DNA of 64,000 nucleotides from Cupriavidus sp. WKF15 (GTDB lineage: Bacteria > Pseudomonadota > Gammaproteobacteria > Burkholderiales > Burkholderiaceae): NCBI RefSeq assembly GCF_029278605.1, contig NZ_CP119572.1, forward strand, positions 3,038,001 through 3,102,000. The letters run 5' to 3'. The position numbers and the translations under genes are program-made. The notes beneath the pieces are model-generated. The model had not been told where the DNA came from. It did not search any database and was given only the letters and a program-made list of their open reading frames with translations. Shown here piece after piece: positions 55,378 through 63,984 of this stretch (position 1 is its first letter; each line of letters begins with the position of its first letter).

Positions 55378-58013
55378 GGGGCATTCCTCGATGGCGCCGG
55401 GGCGGAGCTTCGGCGGCCACCTCCGAACCAGGCGTAGTAAGGGTTGTCGGGATCAGTACGCATGACTTGTTGCATATGCAGCGCCCAGGCGTCTCGGTCG
55501 CCGTAGTAGGCATCGAGGCCGGCCGTGTAGAAGGTGTGCAGCGTTTCGCGTTCCTGCCCGATATCGGCGATCAGGCCGGCATCGGCTTCGGTCAGCGGGG
55601 GCTCGTTCTGCAGCGTCAGCAGGCGCTGCAGGACCTGCGGGAACTCGGCGCGCCGCACCCAGGTCGCGTACTCGATGCGGGGGTGATCGTCGGTCACGGC
55701 GGGCGCGTCACCGGCATAGCGCTCCAGGCCCGCGCGGTCCGTCACCCAGGTCGCCAGCAACGCGGCCGGCGACGCTACGCCGACCTCGCGCAGCGCAGCC
55801 GAGACTTCCGGCTGGGCAAAGCGCTCGCGGATGCGCACGGGGTCGAGCGTGATGGGCGCCAGCGAGCCCACCAGCATCATCTCGTGCAGCTCGGTGGTCC
55901 ACAGCGTCGCATACGGAAACACGTCGAGGAAACTGCGCACCAGCGAACGCGTGTCTTCGTCGTTCTGCGTGGGCAGCGGCAGCCATTGCGCGACCAGGCC
56001 GCCGGCTTGCAGGCGCGCTGCCGCAAGGCGATAGAAATCGGTCGAGTACAGGTTGACCACGCCCGCGGCGGAAGGCGGCGGCGGCTCCAGCGTGATCAGG
56101 TCGTAGCGCTGGTCGCTCTGCAGCAGCTCGCGCCGGCCGTCGCGCAGGCGGATCTCGACGCGGTGGTCGCCGGCCACGCCGAAGTTGCCCTGGAACTGCG
56201 GCACGGCGCGCAGCACCGGCGGCAGCAACTCGGCCACCACGCGCTGCTCAAGGCCCGGATACGGCAGCGTGGCTCCGGCGGTGATACCGGTGCCAAGGCC
56301 GATCACCAGCGCCGAGCGCGGTGTGCCACTGTGCACGATCAGCGGCAGCAGCGCCTGCAGCCGCATGTAGCGCAGCGACGTCATGGTGTCGCCGGAATTG
56401 GACACGCCCTGGATATAGAGGCGGTTGAACGAGTGGCTCGACGACGACTGTTTCACCACCGCCACGGTGGCGCCGCGGCCTTCCTCGTAGAACACCATCT
56501 CGCCGCCACGTGCGCGCGCCAGCAGCGTGGCGAGCCGGTCCGCGGGCGCAAACGCCGCGGCAATCACCACGAGCAGCGCCACCATCGGCACGGCCCAGCG
56601 CGCCGGCTTGCGCACGCCCGAGCCGAGCGCTACGGCGATGACACCGACAATGCCGGCGCCCACGGCCAGAAACGACAGCGTATGGACGAGGCCAATGCGC
56701 GGCACCAGCACAAACCCCGCCACTGCCGTACCGGCGATGCCGCCCAGCGTATTGAGCGCCACCACCGCGCCCACACCGGCTCCTAGCCGGTGGTTGTCCA
56801 CGCCCACGCGCAACACGAACGGGAACGCGGCGCCCAGCAGCAGCGTGGGCACGAACACCACGCACAACGCCGCCACCGCGAAGTTCGCGCAGGCGGCCAG
56901 CAGACCGCTCGACGTGACCGACTGCGCCGAGGCCGATACCGCCGCCTGCGTCTGCAGCAGCCAGTCGCCGAGCACGACGATCTCCAGCAGCGCAACCAGC
57001 CCTGCCGCGACAATCAACATGGCGAACGCGCCCCAAGGGTCGCGCGCACGGTCGGCCCGGCGCGCAGCCAGCGCGCTGCCGATCGCAAGGCCCGCAAGAT
57101 AAGTCGCGAGCACCATCGTGAAAGCAAAGGTGCGCGTGCTGATGAACTGCACGATGGCCTGCGACCACACGACTTCATAGCCAAGCGCAATGCCGCCGGC
57201 AGCGGCGTAGAGCACCAATGCCAGGCGGCCGTCGCCCGCATCGCGCGCGGACTGTGCGGAGGCTGGCGCGATGGCAGTCGTGGCCGGCTCCTCCACAGGC
57301 ACCGCGCGTGACGCCAGGGTCAGCGCGGCGACCGCAGCGAGACCGTTGAGCGTGGCCGCGGCCAGCGCGCTGCCCGTGATGCCGAGCCACGGGATCAGCA
57401 CGAAGCCCGCCAGCAGCGTGCCGGCAATGGCGCCCGCGGTGTTGGCGGCATAGAGGCGTCCGCCATGCGTGCCGACCTGGCCCGCGCGCGACGCCAGCAC
57501 ACGCATCAGCACAGGCAGCGTGCCACCCATGGCCGCCGCGGGCAGGATCACCAGCACGAACGGCAGCGCCCAGGCCAGCAGCCCGGCGCGGCTTTCCAGC
57601 CAGGCGAACGGCGCGGCGGCACGCGCCAGCGCCAGCGTGGCGCCAATGGCCAGCACCAGCACGGCGATTTCAAGCCACGCATACAGCCGCAGCGGCTGCG
57701 CATGACGGTCGGCCACGCGCCCCAGCAGCCAGCCGCCTAGTGCGAGGCCCGCAAAGAATGCGCTGACGGCGGTGGTGACGGCGTGCACATCCACTCCGAC
57801 CACCAGCGCGAGCTGCTTGATCCAGAGAACCTGGTAGATCAGCCCGGCCGCGCCGGACGCGAAAAGCAACAGGGCAGGTGCCAGCACGGCACCGTCATGC
57901 GCCAGTTGACCCTGCCCTGCCTGCAACGCGGCGCCTTCCGGGCGCCGCGGTTTGTCAGATCTGTGCCGCGCTTGCTGCTTGCCGGCGTTGGCGCCGGCAT
58001 GCGCTTCTCTCAT
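55374..58013 (-). CDS. Polytopic spermidine-synthase-like (fused) membrane protein
   Basis: 879 residues. The N-terminal 500 residues hold about 14 hydrophobic segments arranged as MFS-like helices (LLLFASGAAGLIYQVLWIKQLALVVG and several G-rich helices). The soluble part (about 540-790) has the SAM-type loop ALVIGLGTGITAGATL and a DGRREL strand, as in aminopropyltransferases. In the segment where spermidine synthases have the catalytic Asp, this protein reads YDLITLEPPPPSAAGVVNLYS, so Glu-Pro replaces it. True spermidine synthesis is therefore doubtful; a different transfer or binding role is likelier. A C-terminal helical extension of about 80 residues follows. Confidence 0.85.
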   Translation of the reverse strand: MREAHAGANAGKQQARHRSDKPRRPEGAALQAGQGQLAHDGAVLAPALLLFASGAAGLIYQVLWIKQLALVVGVDVHAVTTAVSAFFAGLALGGWLLGRVADRHAQPLRLYAWLEIAVLVLAIGATLALARAAAPFAWLESRAGLLAWALPFVLVILPAAAMGGTLPVLMRVLASRAGQVGTHGGRLYAANTAGAIAGTLLAGFVLIPWLGITGSALAAATLNGLAAVAALTLASRAVPVEEPATTAIAPASAQSARDAGDGRLALVLYAAAGGIALGYEVVWSQAIVQFISTRTFAFTMVLATYLAGLAIGSALAARRADRARDPWGAFAMLIVAAGLVALLEIVVLGDWLLQTQAAVSASAQSVTSSGLLAACANFAVAALCVVFVPTLLLGAAFPFVLRVGVDNHRLGAGVGAVVALNTLGGIAGTAVAGFVLVPRIGLVHTLSFLAVGAGIVGVIAVALGSGVRKPARWAVPMVALLVVIAAAFAPADRLATLLARARGGEMVFYEEGRGATVAVVKQSSSSHSFNRLYIQGVSNSGDTMTSLRYMRLQALLPLIVHSGTPRSALVIGLGTGITAGATLPYPGLEQRVVAELLPPVLRAVPQFQGNFGVAGDHRVEIRLRDGRRELLQSDQRYDLITLEPPPPSAAGVVNLYSTDFYRLAAARLQAGGLVAQWLPLPTQNDEDTRSLVRSFLDVFPYATLWTTELHEMMLVGSLAPITLDPVRIRERFAQPEVSAALREVGVASPAALLATWVTDRAGLERYAGDAPAVTDDHPRIEYATWVRRAEFPQVLQRLLTLQNEPPLTEADAGLIADIGQERETLHTFYTAGLDAYYGDRDAWALHMQQVMRTDPDNPYYAWFGGGRRSSAPAPSRNAP

Positions 58014-58071
58014 GGTGCGATCCTGGTGAAGAGGTTGGCCGGAGTGACCCGGCCAACCATTGCCACTGGTA

Positions 58072-59829
58072 TTACTTGCCGGCGCCTGCCCCCTTGTCGA
58101 TGGACTTCATCACCGCCTCGGTCATCTGGTCGATGGTGAAGCTCGCCGGGCGCTGGCTGGGCGGGTAGTCCTTGAACGTCTGGAGGAACGGCGCCACACG
58201 CGACGCTGCATAGCTGACCATATAGGCATTCTTCGCCGTCCAGTCATAGTACTGATCGGAGACGATATTCGCCCGCTCATACGGGTCCATGCGCAGGTTG
58301 AATACCTTTGGCACGCGCAGGCAGGTGAAGGGGTTGGCCCACACCTCGAAGCCGCCCGGCTGGCGCTGTTCGCAGAACACGAACTTCCAGTCGTTGTGGC
58401 GCATGGCCACCAGTACGCCATCATCGTTGAAGTAGAAGAAGTCCTGGCGCGGTCCGACGTTGGTCTGCCCGGTCAGGTATGGCAGGAAGTTATAGCCGTC
58501 CAGGTGCACCTTGAAGGACTTTCCGCTGATGCTGATGCCCTTGAGCAGCCGGTCCTTGACGTCACCATCGCCGGCCGCCGCAAGCAGCGTCGGGAACCAG
58601 TCGAGACCGGACATCATCGTCGTGGACACCGTGCCGGGCTTGATCCTGCCCGGCCAGCGCACCAGTGCCGGCACACGGAATGCGCCTTCCCAGTTGGTGT
58701 CCTTTTCGCTGCGGAACGGCGTGGTTGCCGCGTCCGGCCAGGACCACTGGTTGGGCCCGTTGTCGGTGGTGTAGACGACGATGGTGTTGTCGGCAACCTT
58801 CAGGTCGTCGAGCGACTTGAGCAGTTTGCCGATATCGCCGTCGTGCTCGAGCATGCCGTCCGCGTACTCATTGCCCGGCATGCCGCTCTGTCCTTGCATG
58901 GACGGGCGAACATGGGTGAAGGCATGCATGCGCGTCGTATTCATCCACACGAAGAACGGCTTGTCGGCCTTGACCTGCTTCTCCATGAAGCCGATCGCCG
59001 CCGCCGTGGTTTCGTCGTCGATGGTTTCCATGCGCTTGCGGTTCAGCGGACCGGTATCTTCCACCTTGCCGTCGGCGTAGGAGTGAAGGACGCCGCGCGG
59101 CCCGTTCGCCTTGACCCAGGCCGTATCGTTCTTCGGGTAGTACGGGCGCTCAGGCTCCTCTTCCGCATTGAGGTGGTACAGGTTGCCGAAGAACTCGTCG
59201 AAGCCGTGCGCGGTCGGCAAGTACTCGTTGCGGTCGCCCAGGTGGTTCTTGCCGAACTGGCCGGTCGCATAGCCAAGCGGTTTGAGCGCTTGGGCGATGG
59301 TCACGTTCTGCGCCTGCAGGCCGACCGGCGCGCCCGGAATGCCGACTTTCAGCAAGCCCGTGCGCAACCCGACCTCACCGGTGATGAAGGTGGAGCGGCC
59401 CGCCGTGCAACTGTTCTCGCCGTAGTAATCGGTGAGCATCATGCCTTCGTTCGCGATACGGTCGATGTTGGGCGTGCGATAGCCCACTACGCCGTGGCTG
59501 TAGGCGCTGATGTTGGTCTGTCCGACGTCATCGCCAAAGATGACGAGGATGTTCGGCTTCTTGCCGGACGGCGCGGTGGCCGCCAGCGCGGGCGCCGAAG
59601 CCGCGGGAACCGGCGCATTGGCTGCAACCGGCGGATTCTCCTTGGCCGGCACAGGCGCGGCCGCGCCGGATTCCCGCGCCGCGGCCGGCGCCTGTGCCGC
59701 CGGCTGCTGTTCCTTGGGCGGCGTCTCCTTCTTGCCGCAGCCCGCGATGGTGAATACGGCAGCGGCCATGGCCAGCATCACCAGCCTGGAGCCCCCTCGT
59801 TTCCCTATGCCCTCTTCAACTCGGTGCAT
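58072..59829 (-). CDS. Type I sulfatase (arylsulfatase-like) lipoprotein
   Basis: 585 residues. Signal peptide with lipobox IAGC (Cys31), an Ala/Pro-rich linker to about residue 88, then a sulfatase domain with metal ligands Asp100-Asp101 in VIFGDDVG and the active-site Cys141 in the sequence SCTAGRSTF, to be converted to formylglycine. The motif is C-x-A-x-R, a variant of the canonical C-x-P-x-R. Additional signatures are GQFGKNHLGD, YTTDNGPN and WEGAFRVPALVRWPG. A maturation enzyme is encoded two genes upstream. The lipid anchor puts it in the periplasm or at the outer membrane. Its sulfate ester is unknown; some relatives are phosphonate or phosphate monoesterases. Confidence 0.93.
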   Translation of the reverse strand: MHRVEEGIGKRGGSRLVMLAMAAAVFTIAGCGKKETPPKEQQPAAQAPAAARESGAAAPVPAKENPPVAANAPVPAASAPALAATAPSGKKPNILVIFGDDVGQTNISAYSHGVVGYRTPNIDRIANEGMMLTDYYGENSCTAGRSTFITGEVGLRTGLLKVGIPGAPVGLQAQNVTIAQALKPLGYATGQFGKNHLGDRNEYLPTAHGFDEFFGNLYHLNAEEEPERPYYPKNDTAWVKANGPRGVLHSYADGKVEDTGPLNRKRMETIDDETTAAAIGFMEKQVKADKPFFVWMNTTRMHAFTHVRPSMQGQSGMPGNEYADGMLEHDGDIGKLLKSLDDLKVADNTIVVYTTDNGPNQWSWPDAATTPFRSEKDTNWEGAFRVPALVRWPGRIKPGTVSTTMMSGLDWFPTLLAAAGDGDVKDRLLKGISISGKSFKVHLDGYNFLPYLTGQTNVGPRQDFFYFNDDGVLVAMRHNDWKFVFCEQRQPGGFEVWANPFTCLRVPKVFNLRMDPYERANIVSDQYYDWTAKNAYMVSYAASRVAPFLQTFKDYPPSQRPASFTIDQMTEAVMKSIDKGAGAGK

Positions 59830-59885
59830 GTCCCGCCTCCGTTCATTGACCCGTTACGGTCGGTTCACTGCTGCCTTCATCGTGC

Positions 59886-60980
59886 TCATGGCTTGCCGGC
59901 CGGATAGACCTGCAGCCAGTCCTGCTTCATGCTGACCACCGTCCAGCCCCTGGCACTGGCCGCGTCAAGCGCCTTGTCGAGCTTGCCGACCTTTGACTGC
60001 CGGTCATAGGCGAACTCGCGCTCGGCGTCGTCGTGGTGGACCAGCACGGCCATGCGCGGCCCGTCGCCGCCGGTGGTGTACTCCAGCATCTGCAGGTCGC
60101 CGTCCGAATTGCCCACGGCAAGGATCGGGCGGCGGCCGATATGGCGGTAGATGCCGACCGGCTTGCCCGGTCCGTCATCGATGAATTCGAGCTTCGGGTC
60201 GCGCACCAGCACAGGCTTGCCATCGCGCGATACGTACTTGACCGCCTGCGAGGAACCGATTACCTGCTCGGGCGGAATGCCGTAGACCTTTTCCGTCCAC
60301 GGCCGCATGAATTCGATGGTGCCGCCCGAGACGATGTAGGTCCTGAAGCCGTTGGCGCGCAGGTAGGACAGCAGTTCGAGCTGCGGCTGGTAGACCAGCT
60401 CGGTGAACGGTCGCTGCAGCTTCGGATGCTTCGCTTGCGCGAGCCACGCACGGATGGTGCGGTCGTATTCGTCCACCGTCATGCCGCTGTTGGCCACGGC
60501 AATCAGTGACAGCAGCGGCTTCTCGTTGCGCATCAGGGCCTGCATGTCGTTGGCCATGAGCGCCTTGAAGGCGGGATTGCTCTTCCACTCGGGATGCTGC
60601 GGCGCGGCCGCTCTGACCTGGTCGAGCAGGAAGTAGAACTGGAAGTAAAGCGGCTGTTCGCTCCACAGTGTGCCGTCGTTGTCGAACACGGCGATGCGGT
60701 CCTCTGGCGCGACGAAGGTCGGCGAGCCGGGGCGCGTGGTATCGGCCACGAACTTCAGCAGCGCCTGCCGCGCCGCGCCGTCACGCCAGGAAGGCAGGGC
60801 CTGCGCAGCGGCCTGGGACGCCGGAGCGGACTGCGCGCCCGCCGCAGCCGTTCCGCCTTCGGCCGGTGCCGCGCATCCGCCCAGGTTGGCGCCGGCAAAG
60901 GCCAGTGCGGCCAGGCACAGCGCGGCCAGCGCCGGACGCAGAAGATTGCGTCCGGACTGCTTGAGGGTGGAGCGTTCCAT
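59886..60980 (-). CDS. HAD-superfamily phosphatase-like lipoprotein
   Basis: 364 residues. Signal peptide with lipobox LGGC (Cys36), a Gly/Ala/Gln-rich linker, then a HAD domain: motif I FDNDGTLW (Asp100 nucleophile, Asp102), a large helical cap (WSEQPLYFQFYFLLDQVRAAAP), motif II IVSGGT, and motif IV-like VGNSDGDLQML. It resembles phosphoserine-phosphatase-type HAD enzymes, but a lipid-anchored periplasmic location is unusual. It lies between the FGE and sulfatase genes (gaps 47 and 56 bp), so it probably acts on the same or a related substrate. Confidence 0.9.
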   Translation of the reverse strand: MERSTLKQSGRNLLRPALAALCLAALAFAGANLGGCAAPAEGGTAAAGAQSAPASQAAAQALPSWRDGAARQALLKFVADTTRPGSPTFVAPEDRIAVFDNDGTLWSEQPLYFQFYFLLDQVRAAAPQHPEWKSNPAFKALMANDMQALMRNEKPLLSLIAVANSGMTVDEYDRTIRAWLAQAKHPKLQRPFTELVYQPQLELLSYLRANGFRTYIVSGGTIEFMRPWTEKVYGIPPEQVIGSSQAVKYVSRDGKPVLVRDPKLEFIDDGPGKPVGIYRHIGRRPILAVGNSDGDLQMLEYTTGGDGPRMAVLVHHDDAEREFAYDRQSKVGKLDKALDAASARGWTVVSMKQDWLQVYPAGKP

Positions 60981-61027
60981 CACGCGTACTCCAGTCGTAA
61001 GCAAGGGGGCGCGGGGAGATGGCGCCG

Positions 61028-62251
61028 CTATCGCGCCATCGCCAGCGGCGGCTGCCTGCGCTGCTCGGCCCAGCGGCTGTCGTCCATCACGAGCCGGAAG
61101 CCAAGGTGCGACATGCTGTTGTACGGATCGGTGCCGCGACGGGCGCTGGGCCGGTAGCTCAGGCAGTAGTCCTCGTTGCAGAGGAAGGAGCCGCCGCGCG
61201 TGACACGCTTGGGCGCGCTGACGGGCACGCCGGGCTCGCTCGGATCCCACGACGCCACGGGGCCCGCCGGATCCGCGATCAGCTTGCCCAGCGCAGCCTC
61301 GCGCCGGAACTGGTCCGCGCGGTACCAGTCCGCGACCCACTGCCACGCGTTGCCGGTCATGTCATATAGGCCGTAGCCGTTGGCCGGGAACGTACCGACC
61401 GGGCTGGTGCCCAGCGCGCCGCCCGCCTTCGGGCTGATCACCGGGAATGGCTGGCCCTGCTGTCCCTGCCAGACATTGGCCATCTGCTTGCCGTCCGGCG
61501 CGAATTTTTCGCCCCACGCGTAGGTGGCCTGCTCCAGGCCGCCGCGCGCGGCGAACTCCCACTCGGCTTCCGTGGGCAGGCGCTTGCCGACCCACTTCGC
61601 ATAGGCCTGCGCGTCTTCGTACGAGACCTGCACCACCGGGTGGTTGTCTTTGCCCTCGATCGACGTGCCCGGGCCGCCCGGGTGGCGCCAGTCGGCGCCA
61701 TGCACGTAGCGCCACCAGCGCGAGTAGTCCTGCAGCGGAACGGGCCGTGCGGTGCCCACGAACACCATGCCGCCAGCCACCATCGCGCTGTCGGGCGGGC
61801 GCGGCGTGCCGGGTGGCAGCTGCACCTTCAGGGTTTCCCAGTCGGGCGCCTTTTCCGCGGTGGTGACGTAGCCGGTGGACTCGACGAACTTGCGGAACTC
61901 GGCATTGGTGACGTGGTGCTGGTCCATCCAGAAGCCGTGGATGCGAACCTTGTGCGCGGGCTTCTCGTTGGCCTGCGCCATCTTGCTGTCGCTGCCCATG
62001 AGGAATTCGCCGCCCGGGATATGAACCATGCCGGCCGGTCCACGGACGCCATCTCCGACCGCGGTGTCCTGCGCGTGGTCCGCCTGGCGGCCATGCATCA
62101 TCCACCAGGTCGCGCCAAAGCCCGCCGCGACGCCTGCGCACACCAGCATCGCAACCATGCCTGCGCGCCAGCGCGGCGCGGCGGCAACCGCTGTCGCAGC
62201 GCCCTCCGCCGGCGCCATGCCCGTAGCGGAAATCCGGCGCTTCTTGCCCAT
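61028..62251 (-). CDS. Membrane-anchored formylglycine-generating enzyme (sulfatase maturase)
   Basis: 407 residues. An N-terminal signal anchor (AGMVAMLVCAGVAAGFGATWW, about residues 30-50) precedes an FGE-sulfatase domain with GMVHIPGGEFLMGSDS, FWMDQHHVTNAEFRKFV, GKRLPTEAEWEFAARGG and, near the end, RGGSFLCNEDYCLSYRPSARRG with Cys358 and Cys363, matching the copper-binding cysteine pair of aerobic FGE. It should oxidise the sulfatase cysteine to formylglycine using O2. I chose the ATG of MGKKRR for its signal anchor. It is the first gene of the ten-gene run, and its catalytic domain would face the periplasm, whereas many bacterial FGEs are cytosolic. Confidence 0.92.
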   Translation of the reverse strand: MGKKRRISATGMAPAEGAATAVAAAPRWRAGMVAMLVCAGVAAGFGATWWMMHGRQADHAQDTAVGDGVRGPAGMVHIPGGEFLMGSDSKMAQANEKPAHKVRIHGFWMDQHHVTNAEFRKFVESTGYVTTAEKAPDWETLKVQLPPGTPRPPDSAMVAGGMVFVGTARPVPLQDYSRWWRYVHGADWRHPGGPGTSIEGKDNHPVVQVSYEDAQAYAKWVGKRLPTEAEWEFAARGGLEQATYAWGEKFAPDGKQMANVWQGQQGQPFPVISPKAGGALGTSPVGTFPANGYGLYDMTGNAWQWVADWYRADQFRREAALGKLIADPAGPVASWDPSEPGVPVSAPKRVTRGGSFLCNEDYCLSYRPSARRGTDPYNSMSHLGFRLVMDDSRWAEQRRQPPLAMAR

Positions 62252-62668
62252 GACTCTCCTCCGCAAAGCACAAGTGGTGCGTAAAGCGCACCGCGAAGCT
62301 ATCGTTGCAGAAGGAAAAGCGAAACGGAATTCAGTTTTATTGGGCTGTGATTTTAGATATTTCGCATCGACAAACCGCGCGATCTCTGACAGAGCGGCAG
62401 CCCCGTCAGTTGTTCGCGGGGGCACAGCAATTCAGCCTCATATCGGCATAACTGTTGCGGAGGTGCGGGCTCGGCGCAGGGGAAATTCATCGATCCACAC
62501 ATTGCCGCCCCGCTTCGGTGGTAGCGGCAACACGAAAATTGCAGGCGCCGCGCGCGCGGGCATTGCGCAAAAAGCATCAAGATTTTGCATACAATTTTGG
62601 AATACAATGCTCTCTTTGAACCATGCCCCGGGCCCTGGCCCAGGCATACCCCTGGACAGGAGGAGACC
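62252..62668. promoter_or_regulatory. Divergent regulatory region between FGE gene and NTF2-like gene
   Basis: About 417 bp with AT-rich patches at 62325-62375 and 62565-62615, unusual in this GC-rich region. Two TACAAT -10-like hexamers (62590-62595 and 62603-62608) point toward the NTF2-like gene, but no matching -35 at 17 bp was found. The promoter of the sulfatase-Bat operon should lie in the left part. Confidence 0.45.
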
Positions 62669-63058
62669 ATGACATTCCGCGAAACCAGCGCGACGACGCA
62701 GCACGTTGCCGCCCTGGAGCCCGTCGAGAACTACCTGAAAGGCCATGCGAGCGGCAAGGGCGAGTACATCCGCAAGGCGTTCCACCCGGACGCGCGCATC
62801 ATCTCGTTCCGCGATGGCGTCCTTTACAGCCTGAGCGTCGAGGAATTCATCGCCGCGCGCTTCCAGGGCGAGCCCGCGGCGGACGAGGCGCAGCGCAAGC
62901 GCTTCATCACGCAATTCGATGTCACCGGCAATGCCGGCACGGCCAAGGTGGTGCTGCAATATCCGGGGGTGACGTTCACCGACTACTTCACGCTGCTGGA
63001 AATCAATGGCGTATGGGGTATCGCCAACAAGACCTTCAGCGCTGCGCCGCAGGCGTAA
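62669..63058 (+). CDS. NTF2-like / putative lumazine-binding-like protein
   Basis: 129 residues with an NTF2-like (SnoaL) cone fold: VENYLKGHASGKGEYIRKAFHPDARIIS, the strand KVVLQYPGVTFTDYFTLLEING and the end VWGIANKTFSA are typical of the small nuclear-transport-factor-2-like/lumazine-binding-like family. These have very diverse roles (isomerases, hydrolases, binding). AGGAGGAG precedes the ATG. Function unknown. Confidence 0.85.
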   Translation: MTFRETSATTQHVAALEPVENYLKGHASGKGEYIRKAFHPDARIISFRDGVLYSLSVEEFIAARFQGEPAADEAQRKRFITQFDVTGNAGTAKVVLQYPGVTFTDYFTLLEINGVWGIANKTFSAAPQA

Positions 63059-63386
63059 GCCAGCTCACCGTCGCCGGGCGCGCGCCGCCGGTGCCACCGG
63101 TTTCGCGCCCGGCCCCGGACAACCGGGCCCTGAGTTCGTCGCGCTCGCTGAAGTGCGGCGCGGCCAGCCACGCGCCAAGTTCGTCGCGCCAGTTCTCCCA
63201 CGCGTTTTCATCGAACTCGAAATCCTCGTCGAGGTGCCCGCCGTCGCGCAGGTAGAAGCCCGCCACGCGCGTGCCGTCCCAGTAGGCCACTGCCACGTCG
63301 GTGAAGTCGGCGGTGGTGCCCGCCGGCATGTCGCGCAGCAGCATCGCCAGGGTTGCCTTGAACGCCTTGAAATCGTCGGTGGGCAT
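63036..63386 (-). CDS. Small conserved-looking hypothetical protein
   Basis: 116 residues. The central part DFTDVAVAYWDGTRVAGFYLRDGGHLDEDFEFDENAWENWRDELGAWL looks like a compact acidic alpha/beta domain; no family was recognised. Its 3' end overlaps the end of the NTF2-like gene by 23 bp in convergent orientation, so the last codons of both genes share DNA. Coding status rests on composition and length. Confidence 0.6.
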   Translation of the reverse strand: MPTDDFKAFKATLAMLLRDMPAGTTADFTDVAVAYWDGTRVAGFYLRDGGHLDEDFEFDENAWENWRDELGAWLAAPHFSERDELRARLSGAGRETGGTGGARPATVSWLTPAAQR

Positions 63387-63554
63387 GGCGGACTCCGCGG
63401 GAGGGGTGGAACGATGCCTCCAGCGTGCTCCTGTTCGCGTGGCCCGTCAATTTGCTGCGTGGGCTTGCCCACAGGGCTTGCAGCGGACACATTCGTCGTC
63501 AAGAATGGGCAAGGCCCTCTTCCACCAGGCATCTTTCACCAGGAGTTGACGACC

Positions 63555-63830
63555 ATGCCCGAAGCAAGCATCACCGCACATCTTCCGACGATGGACATCG
63601 AGCTCATGCGGCGCAGCCTGCCCGAGCAGGATGCCGACCTCATTGCCGTGCTGGTCCGCGCCACGCCTGCATTCGCCGCCATCGAGCACTGGCTCGCGCA
63701 GTCTCCGCCGCTGCCGTTCGAAGACGTCTTGCAGTGGTGGGCCGACATGGTGCGCGCGGCATGGCAGCCATGGCTGGCGCTCAATCCAGCGCTCGCACTG
63801 TGGCTCGCGGCCCCGGCATCGCCCGAATAG
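63555..63830 (+). CDS. Small hypothetical protein, Trp-rich C terminus
   Basis: 91 residues. The N half (MDIELMRRSLPEQDADLIAVLVRATPAFAAIEHWL) is amphipathic helix; the C half (VLQWWADMVRAAWQPWLALNPALALWLAAP) has five tryptophans and one hydrophobic stretch. No family recognised. AGGAGTTGACGACC places a ribosome-binding site before the ATG. The gene could encode a membrane-associated peptide. Confidence 0.5.
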   Translation: MPEASITAHLPTMDIELMRRSLPEQDADLIAVLVRATPAFAAIEHWLAQSPPLPFEDVLQWWADMVRAAWQPWLALNPALALWLAAPASPE

Positions 63831-63984
63831 GCACCCGGCGACGGGCGCCATTGAGCTTGTTCCGGCACTCCGGCTGACCTAGACTGAATTCCGGCGTTCT
63901 TCGCCGTGCACCTGCCGCGGCCGGCGCGCAGCCAGCGTTGCGTTGTCGGCTGGCGTCCGGCCGCGCCCTGCAAGGAGACAAGCG

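Noticed and set aside
63006..63554. Upstream extension of the small Trp-rich gene
   Set aside because: The extension is the opposite strand of the 116-residue gene and lacks a ribosome-binding site; the ATG at 63555 has AGGAG.
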